Shown here: positions 17,124 to 26,054 of the stretch, piece by piece
Numbering within the stretch: position 1 is the first letter of the stretch
How the letters are laid out: every line of letters begins with the position of its first letter
Assembly: GCA_016191115.1 (NCBI GenBank)
Contig: JACPPG010000067.1
Coordinates: 1 to 64,000 of the forward strand
DNA length: 64,000 nt
Source: Planctomycetia bacterium
GTDB lineage: Bacteria > Planctomycetota > Planctomycetia > Pirellulales > JACPPG01
Direction: 5' to 3'
Notes under the pieces: model-generated
Databases searched by the model: none
What the model saw: only the letters and a program-made list of their open reading frames with translations
What the model was told of the DNA's origin: nothing
Program-made: the position numbers and the translations under genes

Positions 17124-18083
17124 TTACCGCCGTGGCCGCTGCGCCGCCCGTGGGGCGCGTGTCGGGTAGGCCACGTACACCGACGGGTCGTCGATTACCC
17201 AGCCGGTCGTCCACCGTTGTCCGTCGTTCGCGCCAAACACGTCAAAGAACGAGTCGATCAGGTACAGGCAGCGGAAGTTGTACGGGTAGTGCGAGGCCAC
17301 GCGGTCTGACGCCGTCAGGTCCTCGAGCCCATGGTGGACGTAGTAGTGGATCTGCCCGTCGGGCGAGAATGACATCCCCAGCGTCCACCAGCCCGTCTCG
17401 TTGATCGGCACCTTCTGATAGTCGCCGCCGGAGTTGGCGGCACGGATCACAAAATACGCCGGCGGCTCGTTCTTGCGCCGCTGCGCGTCGCGCTTGTGGT
17501 TGATGAAGATGCCCGGCCAATACGGCTCGGTCTCGTCCTTGTCGGGCTTGGTGCCGCGGACCGTGGCGCGGAAGGCGAACGATGAACCGGTGCGATCTTC
17601 CCACTCTTCGAACGGCGGCAGGAACACGCGGACCACCACGCTCGGCCCTTGCGAGACCGGGATGTAGTGCCCGAGGCGCGTGTTGATGTTCATGTACACG
17701 TCGTCCTGCTCCCCCTTGCCGCTGGGATGGCCGGGGATGCCGGTGGCCTTCGAGGCCAAGAGGAGCGAGCCGGTGCTACCTTCCAAGCCTCCCTCGGGCG
17801 TGGGCACGCGGCGGATGACGTCGGGTTGCCCGCGATCGGTGTTCTCGCGCCAGCGGCCATTCTTCGAGCGCCCCGCCGGCCCGCGGATCTGCTTGTCCAG
17901 GTCGGCGCTACTCTTGGGGTTGTTGGGGATGTATTCCCAGCCCGCGTCCTCGAAGTCGTCTCCCACGCCGTCCACGAGTTGGCCGGCGCCGGGCACGATC
18001 GGCGCGGCTTGCGCGGCGGTCGCCGCGAGAAGCAGGCAAAGCCCCAGGAGCATCCGCCCCTCGAGCGCGTTCTGGCAGGTCAT
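17124..18083 (-). CDS. secreted hypothetical protein
   Basis: 319 residues. The start at 18083 is supported by GAGGGA eight bases upstream and opens a signal peptide (MLLGLCLLLAATAAQAAP). The mature part is soluble with a beta-rich look (DDFEDAGWEYIPNNPKSSAD, VYMNINTRLGHYIPVSQGPS, RTGSSFAFRATVRGTKPDKD, WWTLGMSFSPDGQIHYYVHH, WVIDDPSVYVAYPTRAPR). The sequence suggests a jelly-roll or lectin-like sandwich, but I recognise no named family. It stands alone, divergent from the aminoacylase gene at 18463. Confidence 0.6.
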   Translation of the reverse strand: MTCQNALEGRMLLGLCLLLAATAAQAAPIVPGAGQLVDGVGDDFEDAGWEYIPNNPKSSADLDKQIRGPAGRSKNGRWRENTDRGQPDVIRRVPTPEGGLEGSTGSLLLASKATGIPGHPSGKGEQDDVYMNINTRLGHYIPVSQGPSVVVRVFLPPFEEWEDRTGSSFAFRATVRGTKPDKDETEPYWPGIFINHKRDAQRRKNEPPAYFVIRAANSGGDYQKVPINETGWWTLGMSFSPDGQIHYYVHHGLEDLTASDRVASHYPYNFRCLYLIDSFFDVFGANDGQRWTTGWVIDDPSVYVAYPTRAPRAAQRPRR

Positions 18084-18101
18084 GGCTGGTTCCCTCATAG
18101 C

Positions 18102-18171
18102 GGGAGGGCGAAGCAGGGCGAAGCTCCTGCTGAGCCGTTCGCAAATGCGCTCGGCGGGAGCTTCGTCTTCG
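18102..18171. repeat. inverted repeat related to the one at 7684
   Basis: GGGAGGGCGAAG at 18102 and GCGAAGCTCCTGCTGAGC / GCTCGGCGGGAGCTTCG arms around 18118-18166 repeat the family seen at 7684-7755. It lies in the 18084-18462 gap between divergent genes; nothing else stands out there. Confidence 0.55.
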
Positions 18172-18462
18172 CGGTCGTTGAATGGGAATACGCGGGCAAA
18201 CAAGACGATCGAATGATCGGTTTATCGGACGCGGGCCGCTAGCGAGTCCAGGGACCCGGCCGCGACCCCCTAGAGTCCGCCACGCGCTCCCGGCGCCTGG
18301 GCCCGAGCGGCGGCTCGGGCCGACGCTGGCAGTGCTGGCACTTGTGGGAACGCCCGCACGGGAGATACTGTATCAGCACGTGCGGCGCCACTGACGCCGC
18401 GTGGCCGCGGCGGCTAAACCGCTCCCCACGGTCTGCGCCTACACGCCGGAACACCGGTTCTC

Positions 18463-20031
18463 ATGCCTGACTTCGATTTGATCCTCCGCGGCGGCACGGT
18501 GATCGACGGCACTGGCGCCGCGCGCGTGAAGGCCGACGTCGCTGTCCGTGGCGACCGGATCGCGGCCGTCGGCACGTTGCCCGGTCAGGCGGCCCAGACC
18601 ATCGACGCGGCCGGGCTGGTCGTCGCGCCGGGCTTCATCGACGTACACAACCATTCCGACGGTTGGCTTCTGAAGACGCCGCACTTTGTCTCGAAAACGA
18701 TGCAGGGCTTCACCACCGAGGTTTTGGCCAGCGACGGCATCTCGTACGCTCCCGTTACGGCGGAGCTGGCACCGCAGTGGATTTACTACCTGCGGTCGCT
18801 CAACGCGCTTTCGCTGGCCGACTACAGCGGTTGGCGATCCATCGGCGACTACCTGGCGGCGCTCGACCGCCGCACGGCGCAAAACTTCATCATGCAGGTG
18901 CCGTACGCCAACGTCCGCGTGCTGTCGCTCGGCTGGGGGCGCGAGCGACCGGACGACAGCCAAATCCGCCGCATGCAGTACGATGTCCGCCGCGGCATGG
19001 ACGACGGGGCGACCGGTATCTCCAACGGCATGGACTACGTCGCCCAGTGCTTCGCCGGCACCGACGAGTTGGCGCGGGTGATCGCGGCAATCGCCCCCCG
19101 CTCGGGCGTTTTCGTCACGCACGTCCGCTACAAGCGGGGCGTGCTGGCGGGCGTGAAGGAAGCCGTCGAGATCGGCCGCCGCGCCGGCGTCGCCGTGCAC
19201 ATTTCGCACCTCAAGGGCACGACTGCGCGCGAGGCCGAGGAGCTGCTCTCGTACATCGACAAGACGGCCGTGAACGAGGTGGATTTCACATTCGACGTCT
19301 ATCCGTACCTGCCCGGCAGCACGATGCTGAATTCGCTGTTGCCAAACGAGGCGTGGGAGGACGGGCCGCTTGCCGTGCTGTCGAAGCTGGCCGACCCGAC
19401 GGTCCGCCGTCGCTTCGCCACGCAGTTGGCCGACTACAATCTCGACCTGGACCACATTCGCATTGCCTGGGTCGGCAGCCGCGAGCGAGAGGACCTGATG
19501 GGGCTGTCGCTCGCCGCGTATGCGCGGCAGCGCGGCCGAGAGCCGGCCGAGGCGCTGGCCGATCTGTTGATCGAGGAGAACCTGGGCGTACTGTGCGTTT
19601 TTCACGTGGACGACGACAGGCTGGTCGAGCCGTTTTTGAAGCATCCCAAATTCATGCTGGGGAGCGACGGCATCTATTTCCCCGAGGCGCGTATTCATCC
19701 GCGGCAGTTCGGCTCGGCCGCGCGGATGCTGGGGCCCTTGGTGCGCGATCGGAAGCTGTTCACGCTGGAGGCGGCGGTGCGGACGATGACCTCGATGCCG
19801 GCCGCGCGATTCGGTCTCACCGATCGCGGCGTCGTGCGGCCGGGCGCGTATGCCGACCTGGTTGTGTTCGACGCCGAGCGAATCGCCGACCGCGCGACGT
19901 TCGACGACCCGCAACAACTCGCCGTGGGCGTGGAGCACGTCTTGGTGAACGGCGTCGGAATCGTGGCCGGCGGGGCGCCGATCGAACGATTCACCGAGTG
20001 GCCCGGGCGGGCGCTGCGGTATCGGGAATGA
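18463..20031 (+). CDS. N-acyl-D-amino-acid deacylase / D-aminoacylase-family amidohydrolase
   Basis: 522-residue cytoplasmic metal-dependent hydrolase (no signal peptide) of the amidohydrolase superfamily, expected to remove the acyl group from N-acyl-D-amino acids or related compounds. Visible hallmarks: LILRGGTVIDGTGAARVKAD at the start, the metal motif GFIDVHNHSD, THVRYKRG, VHISHLKGT, the late Asp in LGSDGIYFPEARIHP, and the closing ADLVVFDAERIADRATFDDP with GVEHVLVNG. All metal ligands expected for the family appear present, unlike the paralogue at 21103-22785. Confidence 0.85.
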   Translation: MPDFDLILRGGTVIDGTGAARVKADVAVRGDRIAAVGTLPGQAAQTIDAAGLVVAPGFIDVHNHSDGWLLKTPHFVSKTMQGFTTEVLASDGISYAPVTAELAPQWIYYLRSLNALSLADYSGWRSIGDYLAALDRRTAQNFIMQVPYANVRVLSLGWGRERPDDSQIRRMQYDVRRGMDDGATGISNGMDYVAQCFAGTDELARVIAAIAPRSGVFVTHVRYKRGVLAGVKEAVEIGRRAGVAVHISHLKGTTAREAEELLSYIDKTAVNEVDFTFDVYPYLPGSTMLNSLLPNEAWEDGPLAVLSKLADPTVRRRFATQLADYNLDLDHIRIAWVGSREREDLMGLSLAAYARQRGREPAEALADLLIEENLGVLCVFHVDDDRLVEPFLKHPKFMLGSDGIYFPEARIHPRQFGSAARMLGPLVRDRKLFTLEAAVRTMTSMPAARFGLTDRGVVRPGAYADLVVFDAERIADRATFDDPQQLAVGVEHVLVNGVGIVAGGAPIERFTEWPGRALRYRE

Positions 20032-20059
20032 GCCGCGGATTCGCGCGGATGAACGCGGA

Positions 20060-20350
20060 TTGAGGATCCAACGCACCAGCGGGCGGACGAAATGCCGGAG
20101 ATTAGTCGCTTTCGGCATGGTCGTTGCCATGTATTATAGTGACCATGATCCGGCTCATTTCCATGTCCGCTACGGAGGACAGAAAGGGGTGATTGGCATC
20201 GATCCGCCGTATAAGCTGGCGGGGAATCTGCCCCCGAGGGCTCTTGCGATGGCACTAGAATGGGCTGCTTTGCATCGTGACGAACTGCTGGATGATTGGG
20301 AGTTGGCCCGCCGGCAGGAACCATTGAACCGGATTCCACCGTTGGAGTAG
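20060..20350 (+). CDS. DUF4160 protein with disturbed N-terminus
   Basis: The body reads GMVVAMYYSDHDPAHFHVRY ... LPPRALAMALEWAALHRDEL ... LNRIPPLE, which is the DUF4160 family. The family start MPEISRF is present at 20092 but in another frame; two bases appear missing between it and GMVV. The present frame can only start at a TTG (20060) or at the internal ATG (20117). It is paired four bases apart with a DUF2442 gene, the usual partner, in a toxin-antitoxin-like arrangement of unproven function. The frameshift suggests decay. Confidence 0.65.
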   Translation: MRIQRTSGRTKCRRLVAFGMVVAMYYSDHDPAHFHVRYGGQKGVIGIDPPYKLAGNLPPRALAMALEWAALHRDELLDDWELARRQEPLNRIPPLE

Positions 20351-20354
20351 TCCA

Positions 20355-20633
20355 ATGATGAAGGACATCGTTGAAACACGGCCGCTCGATGGGCACCGCT
20401 TGTACGTGCGCTTCGAGGATGGCGTGGAGGGCGCGGTCGACGTTGCCCAATGCGTTCCCCTTGAGGGCGTGTTCGCAGCGTTGCGCGACCGCGCCGAATT
20501 CCTTCGCGTGCGCGTCGATCCTGAGTTGGGTACGGTCGTCTGGCAATGCGGCGCGGACCTCGATCCCGACGTGCTCTATGCGCGCATCACTGGAGAAGCG
20601 CTGCCGGCCTTCGATGCGCCGGCAAAAAACTAG
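20355..20633 (+). CDS. DUF2442 domain protein
   Basis: 92 residues, the common partner of DUF4160 proteins. Family features seen: LYVRFEDGVEGAVDVAQC, PLEGVFAALRDRAEFLRVRV and the ending LGTVVWQCGADLDPDVLYAR. It starts four bases after the DUF4160 stop, so the two are translated together. The family is small, often linked to mobile or stress loci; its biochemical role is not known to me. Confidence 0.8.
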   Translation: MMKDIVETRPLDGHRLYVRFEDGVEGAVDVAQCVPLEGVFAALRDRAEFLRVRVDPELGTVVWQCGADLDPDVLYARITGEALPAFDAPAKN

Positions 20634-21102
20634 CCCCCGTCTGCCAGCAAGCGGATCGGCCGCACGGGGAATGGCGCGGCCCTAAAGAAAGGGTTCGTGC
20701 GAGCGCCGCTGGCCAGGGAGGCCGGGACGTCGTTCTCGGTTTTAGGTAAAGAAAGTGCCTGGCTGCCGAGCAGCGGCGTTGCACCGGGTTGAATTGGGGC
20801 GTTCGCGCCGCGGGTGTTGTTCCGGGGGACCTCAACCCAGTTCCGGCACCTAGCTCGACGCGCGTCAGCACGTGTAGTGCACCCGCCCACGCCTGATCGG
20901 ACGCTGTCGCCCGCGCGCACGAGGGGCTCGTGCGCGAAGCGTACCGGCCAGCCGCGACCGCGGAAGCGGACCTTCTCGGGCTATTCCGGCCAGCCGAGAA
21001 GCACCGGTCCGACAGCCATTCACGGCCCCGGCGGACCGGAGGGCCCAATCAGCTTCCCAGATGCTGTGGGATCTGCGGACACTACATTCTCCGTTCGCGC
21101 GC
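20634..21102. other. gene-free stretch between convergent genes
   Basis: 469 bases with no frame that looks like protein and no repeat shared with the rest of the window apart from scattered GTGCACC-type words near 20876. I see nothing I can support here. Confidence 0.4.
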
Positions 21103-22785
21103 CTATTTCACCTTTCGCCCACGCCCCCACACCGCGCGGCCGGGCTTGGCGCCGGTGTGTTCGCCGTCGGTCAGGACTGGCGTGCCGTTCACCAGCACGT
21201 GCACGACGCCGGTCGAGAACTGGTGCGGCTCGGGAAACGTGGCGTGGTCCTGCACCTTGGCTGGATCGAACACCACCACGTCGGCGAAATAGTCCGCCTT
21301 CAAGAGCCCGCGGTCGCGCAGGCCCAGGTTCTGGGCCGGCAGGCCCGACAGCTTGCGCACCGCCTCGGCAAGCGGGATGACCTTCTCGTCGCGGACGTAC
21401 TTGCCCAGGAGCCTTGCGACGTTGCCGTAGGCGCGCGGATGCGGCTGGGCCAAGAGGAACGCCCCTTCGGGCGCTTCGGATGGCGCATCGGAGCCGAAGC
21501 TGACCCACGGCAGGGCGATATTGCGCTTCACATCCTCTTCGTCCATCATGAAATAGATGGTGTCCACGCGGCTGTCGTCCTCGATCACCAAGTCCATGGC
21601 CGTCTCCTCGGGCGTGGATTTGCGGCGGGCGGCGATTTCGGCCAGCGTCTTGCCGGTCATGTGCTTGAGAGCCGGGTTCTTGAACCCTATCAAGAGCACG
21701 CGATCCGGCGAGCCGGCGCCCAGTAGCAGGTTTTCCCACTTGTCGGTCGGGGTGCGCATCTCCTCGGCGACGCGGCGGCGAATATCGGGGTCGCGCATGC
21801 GGGCGATCCATTGCTGCAGGCCCCCTTCCTGCACCCACGGCGGCATGGCGCCGTTGAGGCCGGTGGCCCCGGCGGTGTAGACGTACATGTCGGCGGTGAT
21901 GCGAGTGCCGGCGGCGCGGGCCGCCTCGACCAGCTCGACCACGCGGCCGCGCTTCGGCCAATTCTCCTTGCCGGCCGCCTTGAGGTGATAGATCTCGGCC
22001 GGCAGCCCGGCCTCGCGGGCGATCTTGATCAACTCCTCGACGGCCTCGACGAGTTGATTTCCTTCGCTTCGCATGTGCGAGATGTACATGCCCTGGTATT
22101 GGGCGGCCACTTTGCACAGCTCGACGAGCTCGTCTGTATCGGCGTAGAAGGCGGGCGCGTAGATGAGCGACGAGCCGATGCCCAGCGCCCCTTCCTCCAT
22201 GGCCTGGCGGACGAGGTTGCGCATCCGGTCGAGCTCGGCGGGGCTTGGGCGGCGGTCCTCGTAGCCCAGCTCGTGGATGCGCACCGTGGTAGCGCCGAGG
22301 AATGACGCGACGTTGCACGACACGCCGCGCCGCTCGAGGTATTCCAGATATTGTCCGAGCGTAGTCCAGGGGATCTCATATTTGATGTCTCCCTGGCCGT
22401 CGCGCATGTCCTTCTTCATGCGGGCGTTCAAGGGGCCCATTGAGACGCCTTCGCCGAAGATCTCGAGCGTCACGCCCTGGCGAATGTCGCTCTGCGATCG
22501 GGGGTCGGCCAAGAGCGACACGGTGGCCCAACTGAGCATGTTGATGAAGCCCGGCGCCACGGCGAGGCCGCGGGCGTCGATCTCGCGCTTGGCTTTGGCG
22601 TCGGCGAGTTGGCCGATGGCCACGACCCGGTCGCCGCGGATGGCCACGTCGCCGGTCGCGGCGGGCCCACCGGTGCCGTCGTAGATCGTGCCGCCGCGGA
22701 TGATCAGGTCGTACGGCTCGGCCGCCGGCAGAGGGCCGGTCGCCGCGAGAACGAGGGCAAGAAGGCACGCCAGCGAGCGAATCAT
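21103..22785 (-). CDS. secreted D-aminoacylase-like amidohydrolase lacking the HxH metal motif
   Basis: 560 residues with a signal peptide (MIRSLACLLALVLAATGPLPAAE). The start at 22785 has GGAG nine bases upstream. The family frame is clear: YDLIIRGGTIYDGTGGPAAT, ISHMRSEGNQLVEAVEELIK, EIYHLKAAGK, FADVVVFDPAKVQDHATFPE, STGVVHVLVNG. At the position of GFIDxHxH it reads GFINMLSWAT, so both early His ligands are absent. I recall amidohydrolases with this variant as a subgroup, so it may be a different catalytic type. It is unlike the cytoplasmic paralogue at 18463 in being exported. Confidence 0.78.
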   Translation of the reverse strand: MIRSLACLLALVLAATGPLPAAEPYDLIIRGGTIYDGTGGPAATGDVAIRGDRVVAIGQLADAKAKREIDARGLAVAPGFINMLSWATVSLLADPRSQSDIRQGVTLEIFGEGVSMGPLNARMKKDMRDGQGDIKYEIPWTTLGQYLEYLERRGVSCNVASFLGATTVRIHELGYEDRRPSPAELDRMRNLVRQAMEEGALGIGSSLIYAPAFYADTDELVELCKVAAQYQGMYISHMRSEGNQLVEAVEELIKIAREAGLPAEIYHLKAAGKENWPKRGRVVELVEAARAAGTRITADMYVYTAGATGLNGAMPPWVQEGGLQQWIARMRDPDIRRRVAEEMRTPTDKWENLLLGAGSPDRVLLIGFKNPALKHMTGKTLAEIAARRKSTPEETAMDLVIEDDSRVDTIYFMMDEEDVKRNIALPWVSFGSDAPSEAPEGAFLLAQPHPRAYGNVARLLGKYVRDEKVIPLAEAVRKLSGLPAQNLGLRDRGLLKADYFADVVVFDPAKVQDHATFPEPHQFSTGVVHVLVNGTPVLTDGEHTGAKPGRAVWGRGRKVK

Positions 22786-23053
22786 GGGAAGATGCTCCAA
22801 GGTTTGCCGCCGCCAAACGCGGCATTCGCGACACTATAGCACGCGGCGCAGCATACTGCTTGGTTGACGTTCAGGGTGGCCGGGGCAAAGCGCAGCGTGC
22901 CCCGGGCTGCGCCGACTCGCTGGAGCACGCTGTGTTTTGCCCCAGCCAACCGTCGTCCCTCTGCGGGGAATTGGACATGCTCGCTTGCGGCAATTACATT
23001 CGGCGGCTGTTGACCGTTCGATCCTTCCCGGTGCTTCTTCCAAGGCGCGTCAA

Positions 23054-24562
23054 ATGCAACGCATGAGATACTTCGCATGGGTGTGCGCGGCGCTCGCGCT
23101 ACAAGCGGCGATAGCCGGCTGGGCCTTGGCCGATGAATTCGACGGCGTCCGCGACAAGATCCATACGGCGCTCGTCGAGCGCGGCGTGCCGAGCGTCGCC
23201 GTGGCGGTCGCCCGGGACGGCCAAATCGTCTGGGAAGAGGGTTTTGGTTGGGCTGATCGCGAGAACCGCGTGCCGGCCAGCGAGCACACGATGTACTCGC
23301 TGGCCTCGATCTCCAAGCCCATCACCGCCACCGGACTCGCACTCCTGGTCGAGCGAGGCCGGATCGATCTCGACAAACCGATGAACGACTACCTGGGCGA
23401 TGCCAAGCTGGTGGCACGGGTGGACAGCGCCGAGCAGGCGACGGTCCGCCGGGTCGCCAACCATTCGGCCGGCCTGCCGCTGCACTACCAGTTCTTCTAT
23501 GCCGACGAGCCGTATCGCCGGCCGGCGATGGACGAGACGATTCGCCGCTATGGCAACCTGGTCACCGCGCCAGGCGAGCGGTTCCAGTACTCGAACCTGG
23601 GCTACGGCGTGATCGATTACGTGATTGCGCGCTCGAGCGGCAAGAAGTTCGCCGACTTCATGCGCGAGGAGGTCTTTTTGCCGCTGGGGCTGACGTACAC
23701 GTCGGTCGATATTGGGCCGGGGCTGGAGAAGCAGGCCGCCGTCCGCTACGGCGCCGACGGACGGCCGATCCCCTTCTACGACTTCGACCATCCCGGCGGC
23801 TCGGCCGTGTTCGCCAGCGCCCACGACCTGGTGCGGTTCGGCATGTTTCACGCCGGCACGCCGCAGCCGGATCAAAAGCAGATCCTTTCGGCCGAGGCAC
23901 GCAAGCGGATGCAAGAGCCCACCGCGGAAATCGACAAGAATCAGCAGTACGGCCTGGGCTGGTTCCTGCGCACCGGGCCCGGCGGCGAACGGGTTGTGTC
24001 GCATTCGGGAGGGATGGGGGGCGTGTCCACGCTCCTGACACTAGTGCCCGAGCGGCGCGTGGTCGTCGCGGTGCTGTCGAACTCGAATGCGCCGCTGCCG
24101 GGCCAGTTGACCAAGGACATCATGGCGATCGTCAACCCGGCGCCTGCCGCGAAGAAGGACATTGAAGAGTCGGACATCGGTTCGCAATTGACCGCGCCGG
24201 CCGCCAGCGCCGACGAGGCGCTAAAGTCGCTTGTCGGCAAGTGGAAGGGGAGCGTGCACACGTACGAAGCAGACCTGCCGATCACGATGTGGGTCCAGGA
24301 CGACGGCGACGTAGTCGTGCAGTTCGAGCGGCAGCTCAAGACGCTCCTAAACGGCGCCCGCTTCCGCGACGGTTGGCTTCGCGGGCGGTTTGCGAGCGAC
24401 CTGGGCACCGACGACGCCAACCGGACGCGCTACGACCTGCAACTGGAAGTCAAGCTGCGGGGCGACGCGCTCAACGGCTCGCTGACGGCCGTGTCGCGCC
24501 CGGCGCTGCGCGTCGGCAACGCCCTGACGCACTGGATCGAGCTAAGGAAGGAAGCGGAGTAA
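23054..24562 (+). CDS. serine beta-lactamase-family hydrolase
   Basis: 502-residue exported penicillin-binding-like hydrolase (class C beta-lactamase / AmpH / esterase fold). The start at 23054 gives a signal peptide (YFAWVCAALALQAAIAGWALA). The active-site motifs are complete: SISK (S-x-x-K) near residue 84, YSNLGYG (Y-x-N), and HSGGMGG (H-x-G). Residues after about 390 form a separate beta domain (LVGKWKGSVHTYEADLPITM) like the lipocalin-type tail of such proteins. The substrate is unknown; peptidoglycan fragments or D-amino-acid peptides would fit the neighbouring D-aminoacylase-like genes. That link is inference. Confidence 0.85.
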   Translation: MQRMRYFAWVCAALALQAAIAGWALADEFDGVRDKIHTALVERGVPSVAVAVARDGQIVWEEGFGWADRENRVPASEHTMYSLASISKPITATGLALLVERGRIDLDKPMNDYLGDAKLVARVDSAEQATVRRVANHSAGLPLHYQFFYADEPYRRPAMDETIRRYGNLVTAPGERFQYSNLGYGVIDYVIARSSGKKFADFMREEVFLPLGLTYTSVDIGPGLEKQAAVRYGADGRPIPFYDFDHPGGSAVFASAHDLVRFGMFHAGTPQPDQKQILSAEARKRMQEPTAEIDKNQQYGLGWFLRTGPGGERVVSHSGGMGGVSTLLTLVPERRVVVAVLSNSNAPLPGQLTKDIMAIVNPAPAAKKDIEESDIGSQLTAPAASADEALKSLVGKWKGSVHTYEADLPITMWVQDDGDVVVQFERQLKTLLNGARFRDGWLRGRFASDLGTDDANRTRYDLQLEVKLRGDALNGSLTAVSRPALRVGNALTHWIELRKEAE

Positions 24563-24583
24563 GAGTCGCGCATTCGGCGGGGA

Positions 24584-24931
24584 TCAGCCGCCAACGAGCT
24601 CGATATTTGCACCGGTCTTGGGCAGGATGATCATCGCCAGGACCGAGGCATCCTCGACGCCACAGATCGCGAACGCTTCCTTGACGGAAAGACACAAGAG
24701 TTGGTCAGACCTCAGTTCGTGGGACTCACCCGATGCCCTCACCGTCACGACACCCTGCAGGCAGTGAAGGATCAACTCGCCCTGTGCTTTGTGGGCGGGA
24801 ATCTCAGCCCCCGCGGGAACGACGAAGCGGATGACTTGCACGTCGTGGGTGGTGAACAGAATGCTTCTCTGCTCTAGTGCCAAATCCGCCGGCGATGCTG
24901 CCAGGTCCACGATGGTCGGGAACGTGTTCAT
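24584..24931 (-). CDS. small cupin-domain protein
   Basis: 115 residues folding as a single cupin barrel: FVVPAGAEIPAHKAQGELIL (motif 1 with the conserved G, H and E) and a weaker motif 2 around VEDASVLAMIILP. The ATG at 24931 has GGGAGGAAC upstream. Metal ligands look incomplete (only one His), so it may bind a small molecule rather than catalyse. It is the last gene of the minus-strand run of small genes starting near 26.5 kb. Confidence 0.75.
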   Translation of the reverse strand: MNTFPTIVDLAASPADLALEQRSILFTTHDVQVIRFVVPAGAEIPAHKAQGELILHCLQGVVTVRASGESHELRSDQLLCLSVKEAFAICGVEDASVLAMIILPKTGANIELVGG

Positions 24932-25035
24932 AGCTGTTCCTCCCTTCTCATCGCCTTGTCGGCGCCAAACACGGCGCATAGCAGAGGCGCCCAATTATAC
25001 GCCTGAAGGGCGTTTGAAATGCCGAGGCCGCGCCG

Positions 25036-25329
25036 TCACGACCGGTTCGGCGCGGGCGACGCGATGACGAGAAGGGGGCCAGTGCCCTGGAATTTCATGT
25101 CGGTGCCGTGCGGCGTGCGGGGCTCGGCGGCGGTGCAAAACATCGTTCCCCAGCGTCCGTCGTCAAGCTCGAGGCGGAAAATCCCGTGCAGCAGCGCCGA
25201 GAGGCGTGGCAAGAGAAAACCGGCCGTCCATTCGGACAGGCGGCGGCTATTCGGCGACTCGTGGATCCGCACGTCGCCCTCGTAAATCACATTCACGCCT
25301 TGCGTGACCTTACCCGGAAAGTCGTGCAT
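25036..25329 (-). CDS. GT-M-FQG small protein, copy A
   Basis: 97-residue hypothetical. It is clearly a paralogue of the protein at 27018-27299: both run G-x-V/I-x-x-G-x-x-x-I-(Y/F)-E-G, then AGFL-P, IRL/FRLELDDGR-GTM-C and a shared end GT-M-FQG-GPL. Three conserved positions (GTMxC, then FQGxGPL) suggest a small beta barrel. The start at 25329 has AGAAGGAC upstream. It follows the SlyD-like gene closely on the same strand. No family name is known to me. Confidence 0.65.
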   Translation of the reverse strand: MHDFPGKVTQGVNVIYEGDVRIHESPNSRRLSEWTAGFLLPRLSALLHGIFRLELDDGRWGTMFCTAAEPRTPHGTDMKFQGTGPLLVIASPAPNRS

Positions 25330-25382
25330 GAACTGTCCTTCTTCCAGCCGTTGCCGTGCCGCATCGAGACGATGGCGGGCGG

Positions 25383-25841
25383 TCAAACGTCATCGTCCGT
25401 CGACGGAGCGCGAAGGGAGACAAGTTGCAATTCCACCTCGAGCACCTTGCCTGCCAGCGGATGATTGCCGTCGACCAGCACGGCGTGTGGCTTAAGCTCC
25501 AACACGCGCACGCGCCGTCTGCGTCCGGACTTCCTTCCGACCACGACGAGTTTCTTCCCCACGCGCAGATCGATGTGGGCAGGAATGCGCTCGCGCGGAA
25601 CCTGCTTGACGAGGTTGGGACGAATCTCTCCGAAAGCGCGATCGGGCGCGAGCGTCATCCGTTTCTGCTCGCCCTTGCACATGCCAACCACGCCCAGGCT
25701 CACGCCCGGTATCACCTCATTGCTTCCCACGATGAAGTCCAGCACCTGCCGGCCGCCCCCCTGCTGGGTCGTCGTGCCGTCTTTCAGCAGGCCGACGAAT
25801 TGCACTTTCACCCGATCGCCGAGTTTGGCCTTGCGGATCAT
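25383..25841 (-). CDS. FKBP-type peptidyl-prolyl isomerase, SlyD-like
   Basis: 152 residues. Layout is that of SlyD-type isomerases: an FKBP barrel interrupted by an insert-in-flap chaperone domain. Seen are VKVQFVGLLKDGTTT, FIVGSNEVIPGVSLGVVGMC, KRMTLAPDRAFGEIRPNLVK and the SlyD-type return LVDGNHPLAGKVLEVELQLV. It would speed proline isomerisation and assist folding in the cytoplasm. The usual His-rich metal tail is absent. The ATG at 25841 has AAAAGGAAC upstream. It sits in a run of very small genes that may share a stress transcript. Confidence 0.85.
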   Translation of the reverse strand: MIRKAKLGDRVKVQFVGLLKDGTTTQQGGGRQVLDFIVGSNEVIPGVSLGVVGMCKGEQKRMTLAPDRAFGEIRPNLVKQVPRERIPAHIDLRVGKKLVVVGRKSGRRRRVRVLELKPHAVLVDGNHPLAGKVLEVELQLVSLRAPSTDDDV

Positions 25842-25886
25842 ATGCGAGTTCCTTTTCGTTCGAAGAATCTCCAACGCCCTCTTCGA

Positions 25887-25994
25887 TCAACGCCGAGAAT
25901 TCCCCCACCGCGACACGAGGCTTCTTGCCGCCTGCCATCCGACCACCACGACGGCGGCCAACAGGTAAAGCGGCGTTAAAATCCAGGCACGCAT
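25887..25994 (-). CDS. 35-residue membrane peptide
   Basis: MRAWILTPLYLLAAVVVVGW followed by QAARSLVSRWGNSRR: one membrane helix and a basic tail. It has an unusually strong ribosome site (AGGAGGAG, four bases before the ATG), which makes a real product likely. It lies 45 bases upstream of the SlyD-like start on the same strand. Function unknown. Confidence 0.6.
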   Translation of the reverse strand: MRAWILTPLYLLAAVVVVGWQAARSLVSRWGNSRR

Positions 25995-26054
25995 GGCTCC
26001 TCCTTCAGCACACAATCGAAACGATGCTGTCACGGTTCTTTCCGCAAGAGCGAC

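Noticed and set aside
18663..20063. 466-codon frame overlapping the D-aminoacylase gene
   Set aside because: Arg/Gly/Ala-rich alternative frame of a gene whose own frame has clear motifs.
21020..22318. 432-codon minus-strand frame over the second amidohydrolase
   Set aside because: Arg-rich alternative frame with no motif; the amidohydrolase frame is clearly coding.
25717..25938. Small frame MAGGKKPRVAVGEFSALIEE overlapping the SlyD gene
   Set aside because: Starts plausibly but runs into the SlyD coding region in another frame as Arg-rich sequence; the 35-residue membrane frame explains the ribosome site better.
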